Of a DNA stretch of 64,000 bases, positions 31,897 through 43,460 are shown in pieces. The notes under the pieces are model-generated. The model had not been told where the DNA came from, did no database searches, and saw only the letters and a program-made list of their open reading frames with translations. Positions within the stretch are counted from its first letter, which is position 1. Every line of letters starts with the position of its first letter. The translations under genes were made by a program, and so were the position numbers. Source of the stretch: Aphrocallistes beatrix (taxonomy: Eukaryota > Porifera > Hexactinellida > Sceptrulophora > Aphrocallistidae); NCBI GenBank assembly GCA_963281255.1, contig OY725504.1, positions 2,170,001-2,234,000 of the forward strand, read 5' to 3'.

Positions 31897-33211
31897 CGAG
31901 GGGTGCCCGATAAGTTTTTAGCCTTGATTCGAAAACAGCATTATAATAGAATGCATTATTATAATTGTTCAAAATACTCTCCTCCAGCTTTAATACACTT
32001 GTCCATTCTGCAAAACCAACTATCAAAAGCTTCGGCGAACTCATTTTCTCGGATGTCCTCCAAAGCCTCTGATAATGCTGACCGCACTTCATCATTGCTG
32101 CTGAAAACCCTCCCCTTCAACTTCTTCTTAATACGAGGAAAGAGCCAGAAGTCACATGGAGCTAAATCTGGGCTGTAGGGTGGGTGAGATAACTCCTCGA
32201 AGCCAGTTTCTTCAATAAATTTCCTTGTTTTCAGGGCCTTATGTGAACTTGCATTATCATGATGCAGCAGTAAACCCCTTGTCCCATCTTCTGGTCGCAT
32301 TTTATGAACATTTTGAATGAGTTCTGGGAGGCAACTAGTGGTGTACCATTCTGAAGAGACTGTTTTTCCACTCTCTAGTGCAACTACTGCACGAATACCT
32401 TTAGGATCAAAGAATATTGCATACATTTGCTTCTTAGAATACTGACTTTTCCTAACTTTTTGAGGGGGAGGTTCACCTATTGGAGTCCACTGACGGCTCT
32501 GCTCTTTGGATTCTGGGTCATAATGATAAATCCATGTTTCATCACCCGTAATCACTTTGGAAACCAGAGGAGAAGTGCCTTTTTTGAATTTTGACTTCAT
32601 TTTCTTGCACCAATCAATTCGGGCTACTTTCTGCTCAGGTTTGAGCAAATGGAATCCACCTTGGAATCCACCTTGCACAGACTTTTGTTAAGTGTAGAAT
32701 TTCGTGTAGAATGAATTGGATCACATCATTACTGATACCCAACTCGTACTGAATCTGTCTATAGGTTATGTGCTTATCATTAAGTACCAACTTCTCAATT
32801 GCGCTGATGTTCTCTGGGGTCGAAGCAGTCAACGGCGACCCTGGTCTAGGTTTGTCAGTAAGGTCAAAATTTCCTCTTCTAAACTCTCTGTACCAGTTTT
32901 TTACAGTAGCAAGAGATGTAACATCGTTACCGAAAGCTTGTATTAACTGTTGGTAACAATCATCAATTGTTTTATCCATTTTAAATTGAAAAAGAATAAT
33001 TGCCCGAATTTGCTCTTTTGTGAGGATAATATTTTCAGTAATATTTGCCTGAGCCATCATACAAAATGTAGCAAACTTCAGAAAAATATATAGTAGAGAG
33101 CTAGGATTTACAGAGCCAGTTAGTAAAGTATCGAGTTATAAGAAAAATGTATGGTTCGTTAATAATGACTTAATATATGTTCAAGGCTAAAAACTTATCG
33201 GGCACCCCTCG
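31897..33211 (-). mobile_element. mariner transposon with perfect 31-bp TIRs
   Basis: 31 of 31 bases are inverted between CGAGGGGTGCCCGATAAGTT... (31,897-31,927) and its mirror at 33,181-33,211. TA duplications lie at 31,895-31,896 and 33,212-33,213. Length 1,315 bp. The empty target is preserved in the sister TTAA element near 22,560. Perfect TIRs suggest a fairly recent insertion despite a frameshift in the transposase. Confidence 0.95.
31959..33060 (-). pseudogene. mariner transposase (DD34D), one frameshift
   Basis: N-terminal 141 aa (33,060-32,635): HTH region with TVKNWYREFRRGNFDL and the linker ARWIP. C-terminal 239 aa (32,678-31,959): TGDETWIYHYDPE (first Asp), LLHHDNASSHKA (second) and PYSPDLAPCDFWLFP (third), with 34 residues between the second and third Asp, as in mariner. 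The C-terminal end IKAGGEYFEQL is typical. The two parts lie in different frames around 32,660, next to an exact 12-bp tandem duplication (RWIP encoded twice). Apart from this the coding sequence looks intact. Confidence 0.95.
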
Positions 33212-34756
33212 TAGTATATTATAGGTAAAGTTTGGACATCACACCTCTCTATGGTCCCGAAAGTGCTCGATGTCAAATCTTAAAAACTATTGAAGATATA
33301 TAATATATTATAATTTTAAATGAAAGAATATATATAATAATATATAGGTTCCTCAAACATATCTTTGTCAAAAAGTAAATATTTCTCGACTTATCATTGA
33401 TTTTATTTTAATACAAATTCTATGGAGAACTTTGAATGTATTAGAAAATGACAAATCTTGTCATGGAATATGTTCCCAAATCTAGCTATTAAAATAAAAA
33501 AACAATGCAATAGTCACTAGCAATGTATACTGAAATATTGAAGCACTCAACATGATTATTTTGGACGTTCAGGGCTTTTACCTCCCAAATTCGGTCAAAT
33601 CCCCCCATTTATGGTCGAAAAACAGATTACTCCCTATCTCGGGAAATATATACCCAAATTCTTAGCTCTCAATTCCTAATATACTTTTCATGACGGTATA
33701 TAGCTGATTCATTAATAATAAATGTACTACATCGTATGGAATGCTAAGTTTTAAATTTTTATCACGTGATGACGTAGCATTCTTCGAAAATCCTAACTTG
33801 AAAACTAAAAGTCGTAGACTCTCGCTCTAACTTCCTAATATCCTTTTTAGAAGTTCGTTATTCATTCTAAACCGATGGATTATACTTTGCAGTGCTAAGA
33901 GTATGAATTATATTTCCCAATTGATCCAAACTATTCGGAGGTTAGGGGCCTCAAGAAAATTTGTGAATTTTCACAATGCTTTTGCTATCTTCACCAAAAT
34001 TTGTTGTTAATATATCTAATTCATCAGTATAAATGCGATCAAATGCACATGAAAGCTTTTATTTATCCTTAATAGCTCATTATACATCGTTTTTAACATT
34101 AAAACTTTGAACACTTATACTTGGGACTTTAAAATTCCAAAATTAACATTCTTTAAAATAAAAAAAGTCAAATTTGGTTGGAGATAGAAGGCTGAAATTT
34201 ATAATAGTTGTTCAATATCGTTGTACGATAAACGTAAGACCACTCGATTTTCGATATCTTATAAATTTGTGATATTATTGCTGATTTTCGATGGAAAAAC
34301 GAACTTTTTCCGCCGTTTTTTGCCAATTTTTTAAAAAACCCCTATAAAATTAAAAATCTTAGTTTTTTTAACTTTATTTTGGTCCAATGCGATAGCAAAT
34401 TTGATAAACTATATATAAATAAATTTTCGAAGGATTTGATCCAAACGTGTGTTCGAAAAAATATACAGAGTGGAGGAGGCTCTAACATTAGGATGTGCTA
34501 GCGAAAAACGGAAAAAACCCCGACTTTGAGACGCTGTAACTCAAAAACAAGAAATGCGAATCAAAAACGGTTTGGCATGCCTCAGTATTTTTAAATTACA
34601 CTACCTGCCCACGCTTAACATCTTATATAGCCCTCTTCTTAATATATGCTGTGAGCCAAACCTAAGGATTTTTCGCGGGCGGTATCCTTAAGACTTGAAG
34701 TAATCCATGGTTAAATACCGTGAAAAGGCTATAGATACGTAGGTTGTGCAATCGAG

Positions 34757-35029
34757 CTATAATTGATAAATGCTTTTCTAGCCTTTTTCTGTGCAAATGC
34801 ATTAATTAATGAGGAAAAGTATAATTTTCGTGCAATTTCATAATTGATATCAAGCATGACCAGCCCATTTAAACACTATTTGTCCCACAGTTGAACGGTG
34901 ATAACTTTAACTTGCTTCATAACATTGAAAGTGCGTTCCCTGAAGCCAGTGACGCCTGCAAACTAACATGAAGTTATTGGCGTAAAGTCCTTCGCTGATG
35001 CCTCAGCTAGTTGTTTTCGTCGTCCTTTG
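34757..35029. other. No gene seen
   Basis: Unique-looking AT-rich spacer between the composite element and the non-autonomous hAT. It contains no long ORF. Confidence 0.4.
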
Positions 35030-35037
35030 CTTGCACC

Positions 35038-35966
35038 CAGAGGCGTAGTTAGTATCTTTTAGGGTGCGGCCAAGGTGTGGCACAATTTTTTCGATTGCGG
35101 CCTGCATCGCTCGGGCACCCCGTCCTACGCCTTAGCTGCGGCATTTCCTTGCGGCATTGCCCAGCGGCATTTCTCTGCGGCATTGCCCTCGACTCGAGTC
35201 CGCAAATATTATTTTATATTCAACCAATAGGATTTAATCTAAAGTACTGCACACTACAATTCGTGTAACATGTATTGGTTATCTCAATTACTGTACCGCC
35301 CCCCCCCCCCCCAATATATACATATGCCCTCCCCCAAATGGTTCTTCGCTACGCCCATTGGCGGGGGCAATGTCCAGAGGAAATCCCTCAAATAATACAT
35401 CCATATTTGCTTATCTACCCTTCACTATTTTAGCAGTTAATTAGTAATTACCTCTAATCAACCTTGAATGTCTTCGATTTCTTCCAAAGCTCATCGGACA
35501 CCACCATGTATTAGAGCACTTACTACTTTCGACTGGTTAAATCTCACTTGAGAACGCTTATTAGTGATCACCGACTGAATGCATTAATTTTACCTGCGTT
35601 GAATCGTGACATCATCAAATAATGGGATTTTGACGATATTGTGGATGATTTCAAGACGAGAAAAAATCGACGTATTCGCTTTAGGACTAAATCTAGAATT
35701 TTTGAATTTATTTAGTTTGTATTGACCTACATAATTCTTATCCACTATACTAGTAGTGTATATGTAACTAATCATTTATTCATTCATTTTGACGATAACT
35801 TATCCATGCTGTATTGTAATCAGTCCCCAATAGCCTGGGGTATTGTTAAATGCTACCTGTGGCAATGCCGCGGGGCCTTGACAAAAAATCGATTGGGCCT
35901 GTCATGCGGCAGGAATTTTCAGTGTGCGGCCTTGGCTCCACATGTCGCACCCTGGCTACGCCTCTG
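35038..35966. mobile_element. Non-autonomous hAT element, 929 bp
   Basis: Termini CAGAGGCGTAG (35,038) and CTACGCCTCTG (ending 35,966), with a perfect 8-bp duplication CTTGCACC at 35,030-35,037 and 35,967-35,974. Both ends are rich in GCGGC motifs (CTGCGGCATT, TTGCGGCATTG, GTGCGGCC). The centre has a run of about 15 C at 35,288. A sequence like the terminus (CTTCGCTACGCCCATTGGCG) at 35,346 may mark another nested end. No transposase. Confidence 0.92.
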
Positions 35967-35974
35967 CTTGCACC

Positions 35975-36935
35975 ACATTCAAATTTCCTTTTAATATCTA
36001 ATAAAGTATATAGACGTTCGTTCAATGGAAAATACGTTAATCATGTTCCCTCCTTTTTCATATAGAATATCTGCTCTACTTCTAATCTAAAGAAAATAAA
36101 ACACAAGAAATACTTTACACATGGAAGACAAAGAAAACATCATAATTGCAGTAATACTATTGCAAAATTTTTCCAGTTTCCGCTTCTCCACACCCTTGGC
36201 AACTACAGATGAATAATAATAATTTTTAACTTTATTTGCCAAAAAACTGTTAACAGCAACGAATATAAGTTTCTGAAGGATGTAATAGCCACTTGTAGCA
36301 CAAGAAGAACAGGCTTTATTTCACAAATCACAGTATTTACTAGCCATTATATAATTTATTGATAATTCAATAAGAATTTTCCTAGATGGTTCTTCAACTA
36401 ATATTATCATAAGTTCATCATCATTTTCAATGTTAACGAAAATCTTCCAGACAATTACGATACATTCTAGTACCATCTCAGAAGGGTATTTAAAAGATCT
36501 ACGATCAGAGAGGTCTAAAGGTCTGGTCTGACAGAGACACATCATCAATGAAGATATATTTTTCGAGAGTTATCCCGACATATAAAACAAGGCTGAGAAC
36601 ATTTGAAGTATTGATATATTGAAAAGCTAGCAATAAATGCTAAGGACTAAAGTACCTAGATGTCACACTCAATGGTAGAGAGTTCTGATATTGTACTCAA
36701 GAATGGATCTAAATCAACTTCAATCTTACAATCTCTACTTTCTATTGAAGAGAAGGATTGAATAAACTCTTGTAAACATGATGTACTATAGAAACGGTTT
36801 GCTTGGAAAACATGTTTAAGATATTGGATACTTTAAGACGACGCTCTGATTCTAAGACGACGCTCTGATTTGCACCTGACTTCATACGATATAAACCACA
36901 ATGATGTTCTAACGGGTCTGTCTGTAAGAGAGATG
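35975..36935. other. No gene seen; 19-bp tandem duplication
   Basis: No convincing coding region or element ends. TAAGACGACGCTCTGATT occurs twice in a row at about 36,834-36,870. The rest is AT-rich. Confidence 0.45.
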
Positions 36936-38871
36936 TTAAGGATACCGCCCGTGAAAAATCCATAGGTTTGGCTTATAGCATATATCAAGAATAGAGATAT
37001 ATAAGATGTTAAGCGTGGGCAGGTAGTGCAATTAAAAAATATTGAGACATGCCAAACAGTTTTTGGTTCACATTTCTAGTTTTTGAATTACAGCGTCTCA
37101 AAGTCGTTTTTTTCCGTTTTTCCCTAGCACATCTTAATGGTAAGCCCTCCTGCACTCTGTGATTTTTTTAAAGCACATGTTTGGATCAAATGCTTCGAAA
37201 ATTTATTCATAGATAGTCTATCATATTTGCCACTTCATAGGACCAAAAGAAAGTTAAAATTTTAAAAATTGTAAATTTTATCGGTGTCCGAATAAAAAGG
37301 GCCAAAAAACGGCGAAAAAAGTCCGATTTTCTTTGCAAATCAGCAATAAAATCACAAATTTATAAAATATCAAAAATTGAGTGGTCCTACGCTCATCGCC
37401 TAATGATATGGAACAACTCCTGAAATTTTCAAACCTCTATCTCAAAGCAATTTTGAGTTAAAATTTTTGAAAGACGGTCAATTTTGGAATTTTAAAGTCC
37501 CGAGATATAGGGATTTGAAGTTTTGATTGTAAGAACGATGTAAAATGAGCTATGAACGAAAAATAAATATCCATGGACATTTAATCGCGTGTATACTAAT
37601 TAATTAGATGTATTCCAACAGATTTTGGTGAAAATAGCAAAATTATACTGAAAATTCACAAATTACCTTGAGGCCCCTAACCCCGAATATTTTGAACCAA
37701 TTAGGGAATGTAAATCATATTCCTAGCAGTACAATGTATAATTCATCGGTTTAGAATGAATAAAGAGCTACCAAAAAGTATATTAGGAAGTTAGAGCGAG
37801 AGTCTACGACTTTTAGTTTTCAAGTTAGGATTTTCGAAAAATGCTACGTCATCACGTGATAAAAATTTGAAACTTAGCATTCCATTCCATGTAGTACATT
37901 TATTATTTAAGAATCAGATATATACCGTCTTGAAAAGTATATTAGGAATTGAGAGCTAAGAATTTTGGTGTATATTTCCCGAGATATGGAGGAATCTGTT
38001 TTTGGACCATAAATGGGGGGGCTTTGACTAAAATTTGGAGATCAATGATTTGAACTTCCAAAATAATCATGTTGGGTGCTTCAAAGTTTCTGTATACATT
38101 GTTAGTGACTATTGCATTGTTTTTTGAGTATAATAGCTACTTTTGGGAACTTATTTCATGACAAGATTCACCATTTTCTAATATATTCAAAGTTCTCCAT
38201 AGAATTTGTATTACAACAAAAACGATGATTAGTCTAGAAATATTTACTTTTTGACAAAGAGATGTTTGAGGAACCTATATATTATCATATATATCCTTTC
38301 ATTTAAGATTATTATAGATTATATATCTTCAATAGTTTTTAAGCATTGACATCGAGCACTTTGGGGGCCATAGAGTGGTTTGATGTCCGAACTTTACCTA
38401 CAATATACTATAACTTACGAACTAATGGTCCGATCTGAACAAACTTTTTTTTAAAATGTTCAGAATTTTTTTCTATACACAATAGCTAATATCACAACGG
38501 CCATTTCCCGAGCATTTTAGAAATGAAGTCCCTCATAAAGATATTTTTGATTGGATTTCAGGTGCCTCTTTTTCTAAATTCATCTGTTTTATAATATTTA
38601 AAGGGGCCAAAACCATTTTGAGGTTCGTATAATTGAAAAAATATCAGATAAGTTAGAAAATAATTGATGAATGCCCCGCAAAATCACGAATAACTTTCCG
38701 ATTTTTAGTACGCCTGAGCTTTAGGTGCCCAGTTCTAGAATATCAAAATAAATACCGTCCAACAAGTACGATTAGATGGTAGACTACTCAATAATCCGAT
38801 GGAATTGACAATAAAAAATTCCACAATTTTTTTTAATGTTTTGCGATGTTTTTCGAGGGCGGTATCCTTAA
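36936..38871. mobile_element. TTAA-target element, full length (copy E3)
   Basis: TTAA at 36,936-36,939 and 38,868-38,871. The left end is B-type (TTTGGCTTATAGCATAT, TTAAGCGTGGGCAGGTAG) and the right end A-type (GACGGTATTT inverted; CGATGTTTTTCGAGGGCGG). About 1.94 kb, no coding capacity. It is in inverted orientation to E4 (39,948-41,040), and the two are very similar. It cuts off the C-terminal side of the P-like transposase relic. Confidence 0.9.
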
Positions 38872-39590
38872 GAGATAAGAATAACCACAGTTCTCAGTTA
38901 GGAAATTTGTAATCTCCGGCGAGGCATTCATGTCTGAAGCTTGTAAAGGTATGCTTGCTCAGTTTTCCACCTTTCTCAGTTAGTGATTGCCAAGTTTCCA
39001 ACCAATGTATAATGCGGGTAAGAAAAACAAAGTGCTCATCATTAAATGTCAAACGACTAGACAATAATTCAATCGAATATGCTCACCTGGTACATTGACA
39101 TTAAAGATTTTCCAAAGAGATAAAAGAATCTGAACAAATTCGGGTGTGTGGTACTTAAATGCTGGACTATGCTCATTCTGAATAGCCAGACCAGCAATGG
39201 TGGATTCATGAATTACTTTTAGTACCAACTTAATATTGTGACACTCAAGAATGGGATAACACGACTTTAAAGTCAAACGTGGGGCTAGTTTTGCCAAGCT
39301 ATCCTCTGCAGAATTATATAGCATTCGAATGTCACGAAAAAAAGCAAATGTCAAGAAATGGCTTCTATGTACGTATATCATTAGGATGTGAACCCTTGTT
39401 TCAAATTTCTCGAGAGGAGAAAACAATTTGAAAGTTTAACATTTAGGGGCAGTTATCGGTAGAGATAACATGAACGAATAGGCCACATTCCTCAACATCA
39501 CGAATACATGATTTGATGATGTCAAATAGCGTTTCAGCTGTTACAGATTTTGTTCTGGGAAAAACGATTTTGTTGTTTGTTTAAGGAAAG
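38872..39590 (-). pseudogene. P-element-like (THAP9-type) transposase, catalytic part
   Basis: Minus strand: KIVFPRTKSVTAETLF...DVEECGLFVHVISTDN (39,585-39,440), an RNase H-like strand-helix pattern with the TDN acid. Then a 125-aa frame (39,426-39,049) with SHFLTFAFFRDIRM, LAPRLTLKSCYP, KVIHESTIAGL and LLSLWKIFNVNVPG. Then, in another frame (39,048-38,885), TFNDEHFVFL, HWLETWQSLTEKG and KLSKHTF. This series matches the P-element/THAP9 transposase insertion and C-terminal regions. Frameshifts lie at about 39,430 and 39,060, and copy E3 truncates the end. Confidence 0.75.
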
Positions 39591-39947
39591 AGAAAAAGTT
39601 TATTCTAAAGTCCAAAGGAAGAATACAATTTTTATAATGTATTAAAGTGTGGCAGTGATAAGCAGGACATACGCTGAAGATATATATAACACGTAGGTGA
39701 AATTAAATGTATTTTGAGTGTCAAAATTTTCACCAAAATGTTATAGCGACGCATGTTTATCAGTATCAGACTGTTTTCAAGTTGGCAGTTAATAAATTGA
39801 AGTCTAAAAATTTATTTTATATGACAATTATGTAATTCGTCCTCAGGCACATTAGCCTGGTTTTTAGCGATAACTTGTTGGATATTATTTTGTGCAGATG
39901 TAATTTTAGAATCATTGGATTTGAAGTTACTTTTAATTTCGGTTGTG

Positions 39948-41040
39948 TTAAGGATACCGCCCTCGAAAAACATCGCAAAACATTAAAAAAAATATGGAAA
40001 TATACACCAAAATTCTTAACTCTCAATTCCTAATATACTTTTCAAGACGGTATATATCTGATTCTTAAATAATAAATGTACTACATGGAATGGAATGCTA
40101 AGTTTCAAATTTTTATCACGTGATGACGTAGCATTTTTCGAAAATCCTAACTTGAAAACTAAAAGTCGTAGACTCTCGCTCTAACTTCCTAATATACTTT
40201 TTGGTAGCTCTTTATTCATTCTAAACCGATGAATTATACATTGTACTGCTAGGAATATGATTTACATTCCCTAATTGGTTCAAAATATTCGGGGTTAGGG
40301 GCCTCATGGTAATTTGTGAATTTTCAGTATAATTTTGCTATTTTCACCAAAATCTGTTGGAATACATCTAATTCATTAGTATACACGCGATTAAATGTCC
40401 ATGGATGCTTTTATTTTTCGTTAATAGCTCATTTTACATCGTTCTTACCATCAAAACTTCAAATCCCTATATCTCGGGACTTTAAAATTCCAAAATTGAC
40501 CGTCTTTCAAAAATTTTAACTCAAAATTGCTTTGAGATAGATGTTTGAAAATTTCAGGAGTTGTTCCATATCATTAGGCGATGAGCGTAGGACCACTCAA
40601 TTTTTGATATTTTATAAATTTGTGATTTTATTGCTGATTTGCAAAGAAAATCGGGCTTTTTCGCCATTTTTTGGCCCTTTTTATTCGGACACCGGTAAAA
40701 TTTACAATTTTTAAAATTTTAACTTTCTTTTGGTCCTATGAAGTGGCAAATATGATAGACTATCTATGAATAAATTTTCGAAGCATTTGATCCAAACATG
40801 TGCTTTAAAAAAATCACAGAGTGCAGGAGGGCTTACCATTAAGATGTGCTAGGGAAAAACGGAAAAAAACGACTTTGAGACGCTGTAACTCAAAAACTAG
40901 AAATGCGAGCCAAAAACTGTTTGGCATGTCTCAATATTTTTTAATTGCACTACCTGCCCACGCTTAACATCTTATATATCTCTATTCTTGATATATGCTG
41001 TAAGCCAAACCTATGGATTTTTCACGGGCGGTATCCTTAA
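39948..41040. mobile_element. TTAA-target element, internally deleted (copy E4)
   Basis: TTAA at 39,948-39,951 and 41,037-41,040, with inverted GGATACCGCCC ends; A-type left, B-type right. About 1.09 kb. Compared with E3 it lacks about 0.85 kb of the A side; the remaining part is almost identical. It lies between the THAP-end relic (41,274-41,468) and the catalytic part of the P-like transposase. Confidence 0.9.
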
Positions 41041-41273
41041 GAGGCGAATTGGAAATTTCTTCTGCTAGCATTTATAGTTCAGTGTCACTAAGATATATTT
41101 GAGATATCGGAAAGATTCACCTTTGCGATATGCTTACAGACAAATCAATTTCTACTGATAAGTAAACATCAATAAAAATATTGCTAGAATCTAGCTTAGG
41201 GCGCATAAATACTAATGTACTTGGATTCGGATACTAGTATGACCATATTTCATAAATATAAAGAAGTTGAATC

Positions 41274-41468
41274 TTATCTTGAAGGTCTTGGAAAGTGTAG
41301 ATCAGAAAATTTTAGGCTTTGAGAGAGGAATTCATAATCTTTAGACTCGAGGGATAGACGAGAGCGTTTAGTTCCTGAGTGTGATGAATAGTAAGATGGG
41401 CCACCTGGTAGAATAGATGGTACGGTACCTTCTTTCTCGATGGTACGGTACCTTCTGATTTTTGGCAA
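41274..41468 (-). pseudogene. THAP-domain end and linker of the P-like transposase
   Basis: EKEGTVPSILPGGPSYYS matches the AVPSIFP box that ends THAP domains. A serine-rich linker with KRSRLSLE follows. It lies upstream, on the same strand, of the P-like catalytic relic at 39.6-38.9 kb, so the two were probably one gene before TTAA copy E4 landed between them. The THAP finger itself is lost under the repeat R copy starting at about 41,455. Confidence 0.55.
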
Positions 41469-41890
41469 GTGGGAGTCTTTTGGCTATGGCTCCACTAAGT
41501 TCTGACCGCTGACGAAAATGTCGACTCATCATGTAATTATGACGTCATTGTCAACTTTTTAAAATTAGAAATTTCAGTTTTTCGACCATAACTCAGGCAT
41601 TTTAGGTGATAGAAGGCTGAAATTTTAACAGAATGTGTAGTTTAATATATTTCACAGATGATGCAACTATCGTCAAAAAAAGATGACTCATCAATTTGTT
41701 ATTGACGTCATCATTACGAATCAAAATTTAAAAAATTAACACATTTGGTGATTTTTCGTGTGATATCGATTATAACAGTCGGACAGGCGTATTTAGGGAT
41801 GTTATCTCAGTTATAATTAATCATTGTGACCCCAGACACTCACATGGCGCTACAGGCGCCACAAATTGTCCGCCAGCCGCGCTAAATTAA
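41455..41890 (-). mobile_element. Repeat R copy, minus orientation
   Basis: Starts in CTGATTTTTGGCAAGTGGGAG, has TTATGACGTCATTG, GATGATGCAACTATCGTC, ATTGACGTCATCATTACG and GATATCGATTATAACAG, and ends with a worn GC head (CAGGCGCCACAAATTGTCCG). The terminal CAAGCGAAGCGCGCTTG is lost. Confidence 0.8.
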
Positions 41891-43270
41891 AATGAAGTGC
41901 GAACAATAAGTAAATATTCATTTAAAAGTGTTAGAACACGTTAAAACATCTACCATTAGTATTTTAAACCATGGGATAGGGCATTATTCAATTCAATGGT
42001 TCGGACTTTCTCCGTATCCCTCTAAAGGGGTTCTAAACATTAAAGTTGGCCTTTCCTATAATAGCTAACTTTTGACTTTTTCAACCGATTCATTTAATTT
42101 TTTCAGCGAAGATTTGAATCGCAGAGTTATCAGCAAATCTGCATTCATAATTGAAATAATTCAACAGATAAAATTTAAAAAAAAACATTTGATCATTTTA
42201 CAAGGAAGAAATCGGACACAATATGCTTAGAATCCTTTAGAAACTTTTCAAATTAATTCATAAATCGATGATCTAATTAATGAACAAACAGATTTTTGAA
42301 ATTTTGAAAATTGTTAAAAATTCACACCAAAACACCCGACGAATTTTATTTTTCGTCATTTTGACACTATTTTTTTCATAATTCTCTTTTTATTTGTATT
42401 ATCAAAGATCTGTCTGTTCATTTTGTTCTACTCTTCGAGATCTATCAAAAACCGTTTTTCGTCTGTTTTCGTCCCTATCTTGAATTTACAAAAGGTTCTC
42501 ACCTTTATAATTGCTGAAAAAAAAGTCCCAGAAAATAGGATTTAGAAAAAATTTATTAGTTTTTAACTGCTTTGGAATATTATATAAAATGCAAATATCT
42601 TTATTTCGACAACTTATAGCAATACTTAAATTCAAAATATGGCACATCAAAAATTTTCACCATCAAAAGTGTGAAAAACTGGTAATTGATGACTGGCCAC
42701 CCAGGAATGACCACATTTAGCATTAAAATGATGATCTGACATGGTTCAAAGAAGTTATGGATATGAGACATTTCGGTTCAAAAATGTCCTTTTTTGGATG
42801 ACACCAGGTGGTACAAGTGGCTTTAAGTAGAGACATATTAGCATTGAAATTCTAAAAATCGATATTAATGTTTACAACCCCTTTAGGGATCTATTGATGA
42901 TTAAAAAGGTCTTTTGGAAAATTTTGTTAAAAAACAAAATGCCCTTAGGAAAAGCCAATCTTAAATTCGATTTTTAGAATTTCAAATATTTCAACACTTA
43001 AAGTAACGTACCACCTAGTGTTGCCTAAAAAAGGACATATTTTGAAGCTAAATGTCAGGAATTTGATATATATTGGACACATTTGGAGAATTTTCTTGCT
43101 GCGGGTTCCTAGCAACGGCCAGGAATGTGCAAAAATTCCTGGCCGTTGCTAGGTACGGGCAACCAAAAAAATCTCCAAATATGGTCAATATATATATCAA
43201 TAGCAGGAAATTAAATGCTGGACACGAATTCAGAATTCATAGTCTGGCATTTTTGAAAGAAGTTATAGAT
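41891..43270. repeat. Repeat-derived sequence incl. TAGCAACGG hairpin copy 4
   Basis: 42,000-42,720 matches the palindromic repeat of 20.1-20.9 kb and the 22.0-kb region. 42,720-43,270 is a TAGCAACGG hairpin copy (core CCTAGCAACGGCCAGGAA...TTCCTGGCCGTTGCTAGG at 43,110-43,155). No gene; the 68-70-aa frames here are incidental. Confidence 0.6.
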
Positions 43271-43282
43271 CTGAGATAAAAA

Positions 43283-43460
43283 AAGGGCCAAAAAAGTCAA
43301 ACATTTCTCCCACCGTTTCTTGATCTTCCGCAGGCCGTCATTTTAGAAGTCCTCAATTTGCATTGAAAACCACTGTTCCACCTCTTGAATGACCTCATCT
43401 GTGTCATCAAATCGTCGACCCTCATCAAATCGTGGAAATTCCTTTTCCACTCACAACAGT
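43283..43460 (-). pseudogene. mariner transposase, C-terminal relic
   Basis: Minus strand: EFPRFDEGRRFDDTDEVIQEVEQWF, with one stop, then DGLRKIKKRWEKCLTF. This matches the C-terminal end of mariner transposases ('...GIxKLxxRWxKC'). The rest of the element is absent. It is repeated at 50,008-50,185 within the duplicated contig end. Confidence 0.75.

Larger units (their letters stand above)
31452..34691. mobile_element. TTAA-target element (copy E2) carrying a mariner
   Basis: TTAA-GGATACCGCCC at 31,452 and GGGCGGTATCC-TTAA ending at 34,691, both in the 3' part of the THAP/integrase composite. The uninterrupted composite (copy A, near 3235) has a similar sequence with CATAAG at this place. 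The A-type end is left and the B-type end right. Without the mariner it is about 1.9 kb, the same size as copy E3. No own coding region. Confidence 0.9.
29816..34748 (+). mobile_element. TIR-bounded THAP/integrase composite element, copy B (with nested insertions)
   Basis: The left end CACAGCCTACGTAACTATAG is mirrored by the right end CTATAGATACGTAGGTTGTG; CCATGGATTACTTCAAGTCT is shared just inside each end. Flanks are CAAACGAG (29,807-29,814) and CAATCGAG (34,749-34,756), an 8-bp target duplication with one mismatch plus one unmatched base at the left border. Inside are a THAP-like finger, a partial integrase, a gypsy-type integrase and then a TTAA element (31,452-34,691) holding a mariner. 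Without nested elements it is about 1.7 kb. The THAP domain and 8-bp duplication are P-element-like features. The integrases are not, so classification is open. Confidence 0.7.

Noticed and set aside
39948-40060. Continuous minus-strand frame over the TTAA element and flank (39,817-40,026)
   Set aside because: It crosses the element border at TTAA. Only the flank part may be old P-like transposase coding sequence.
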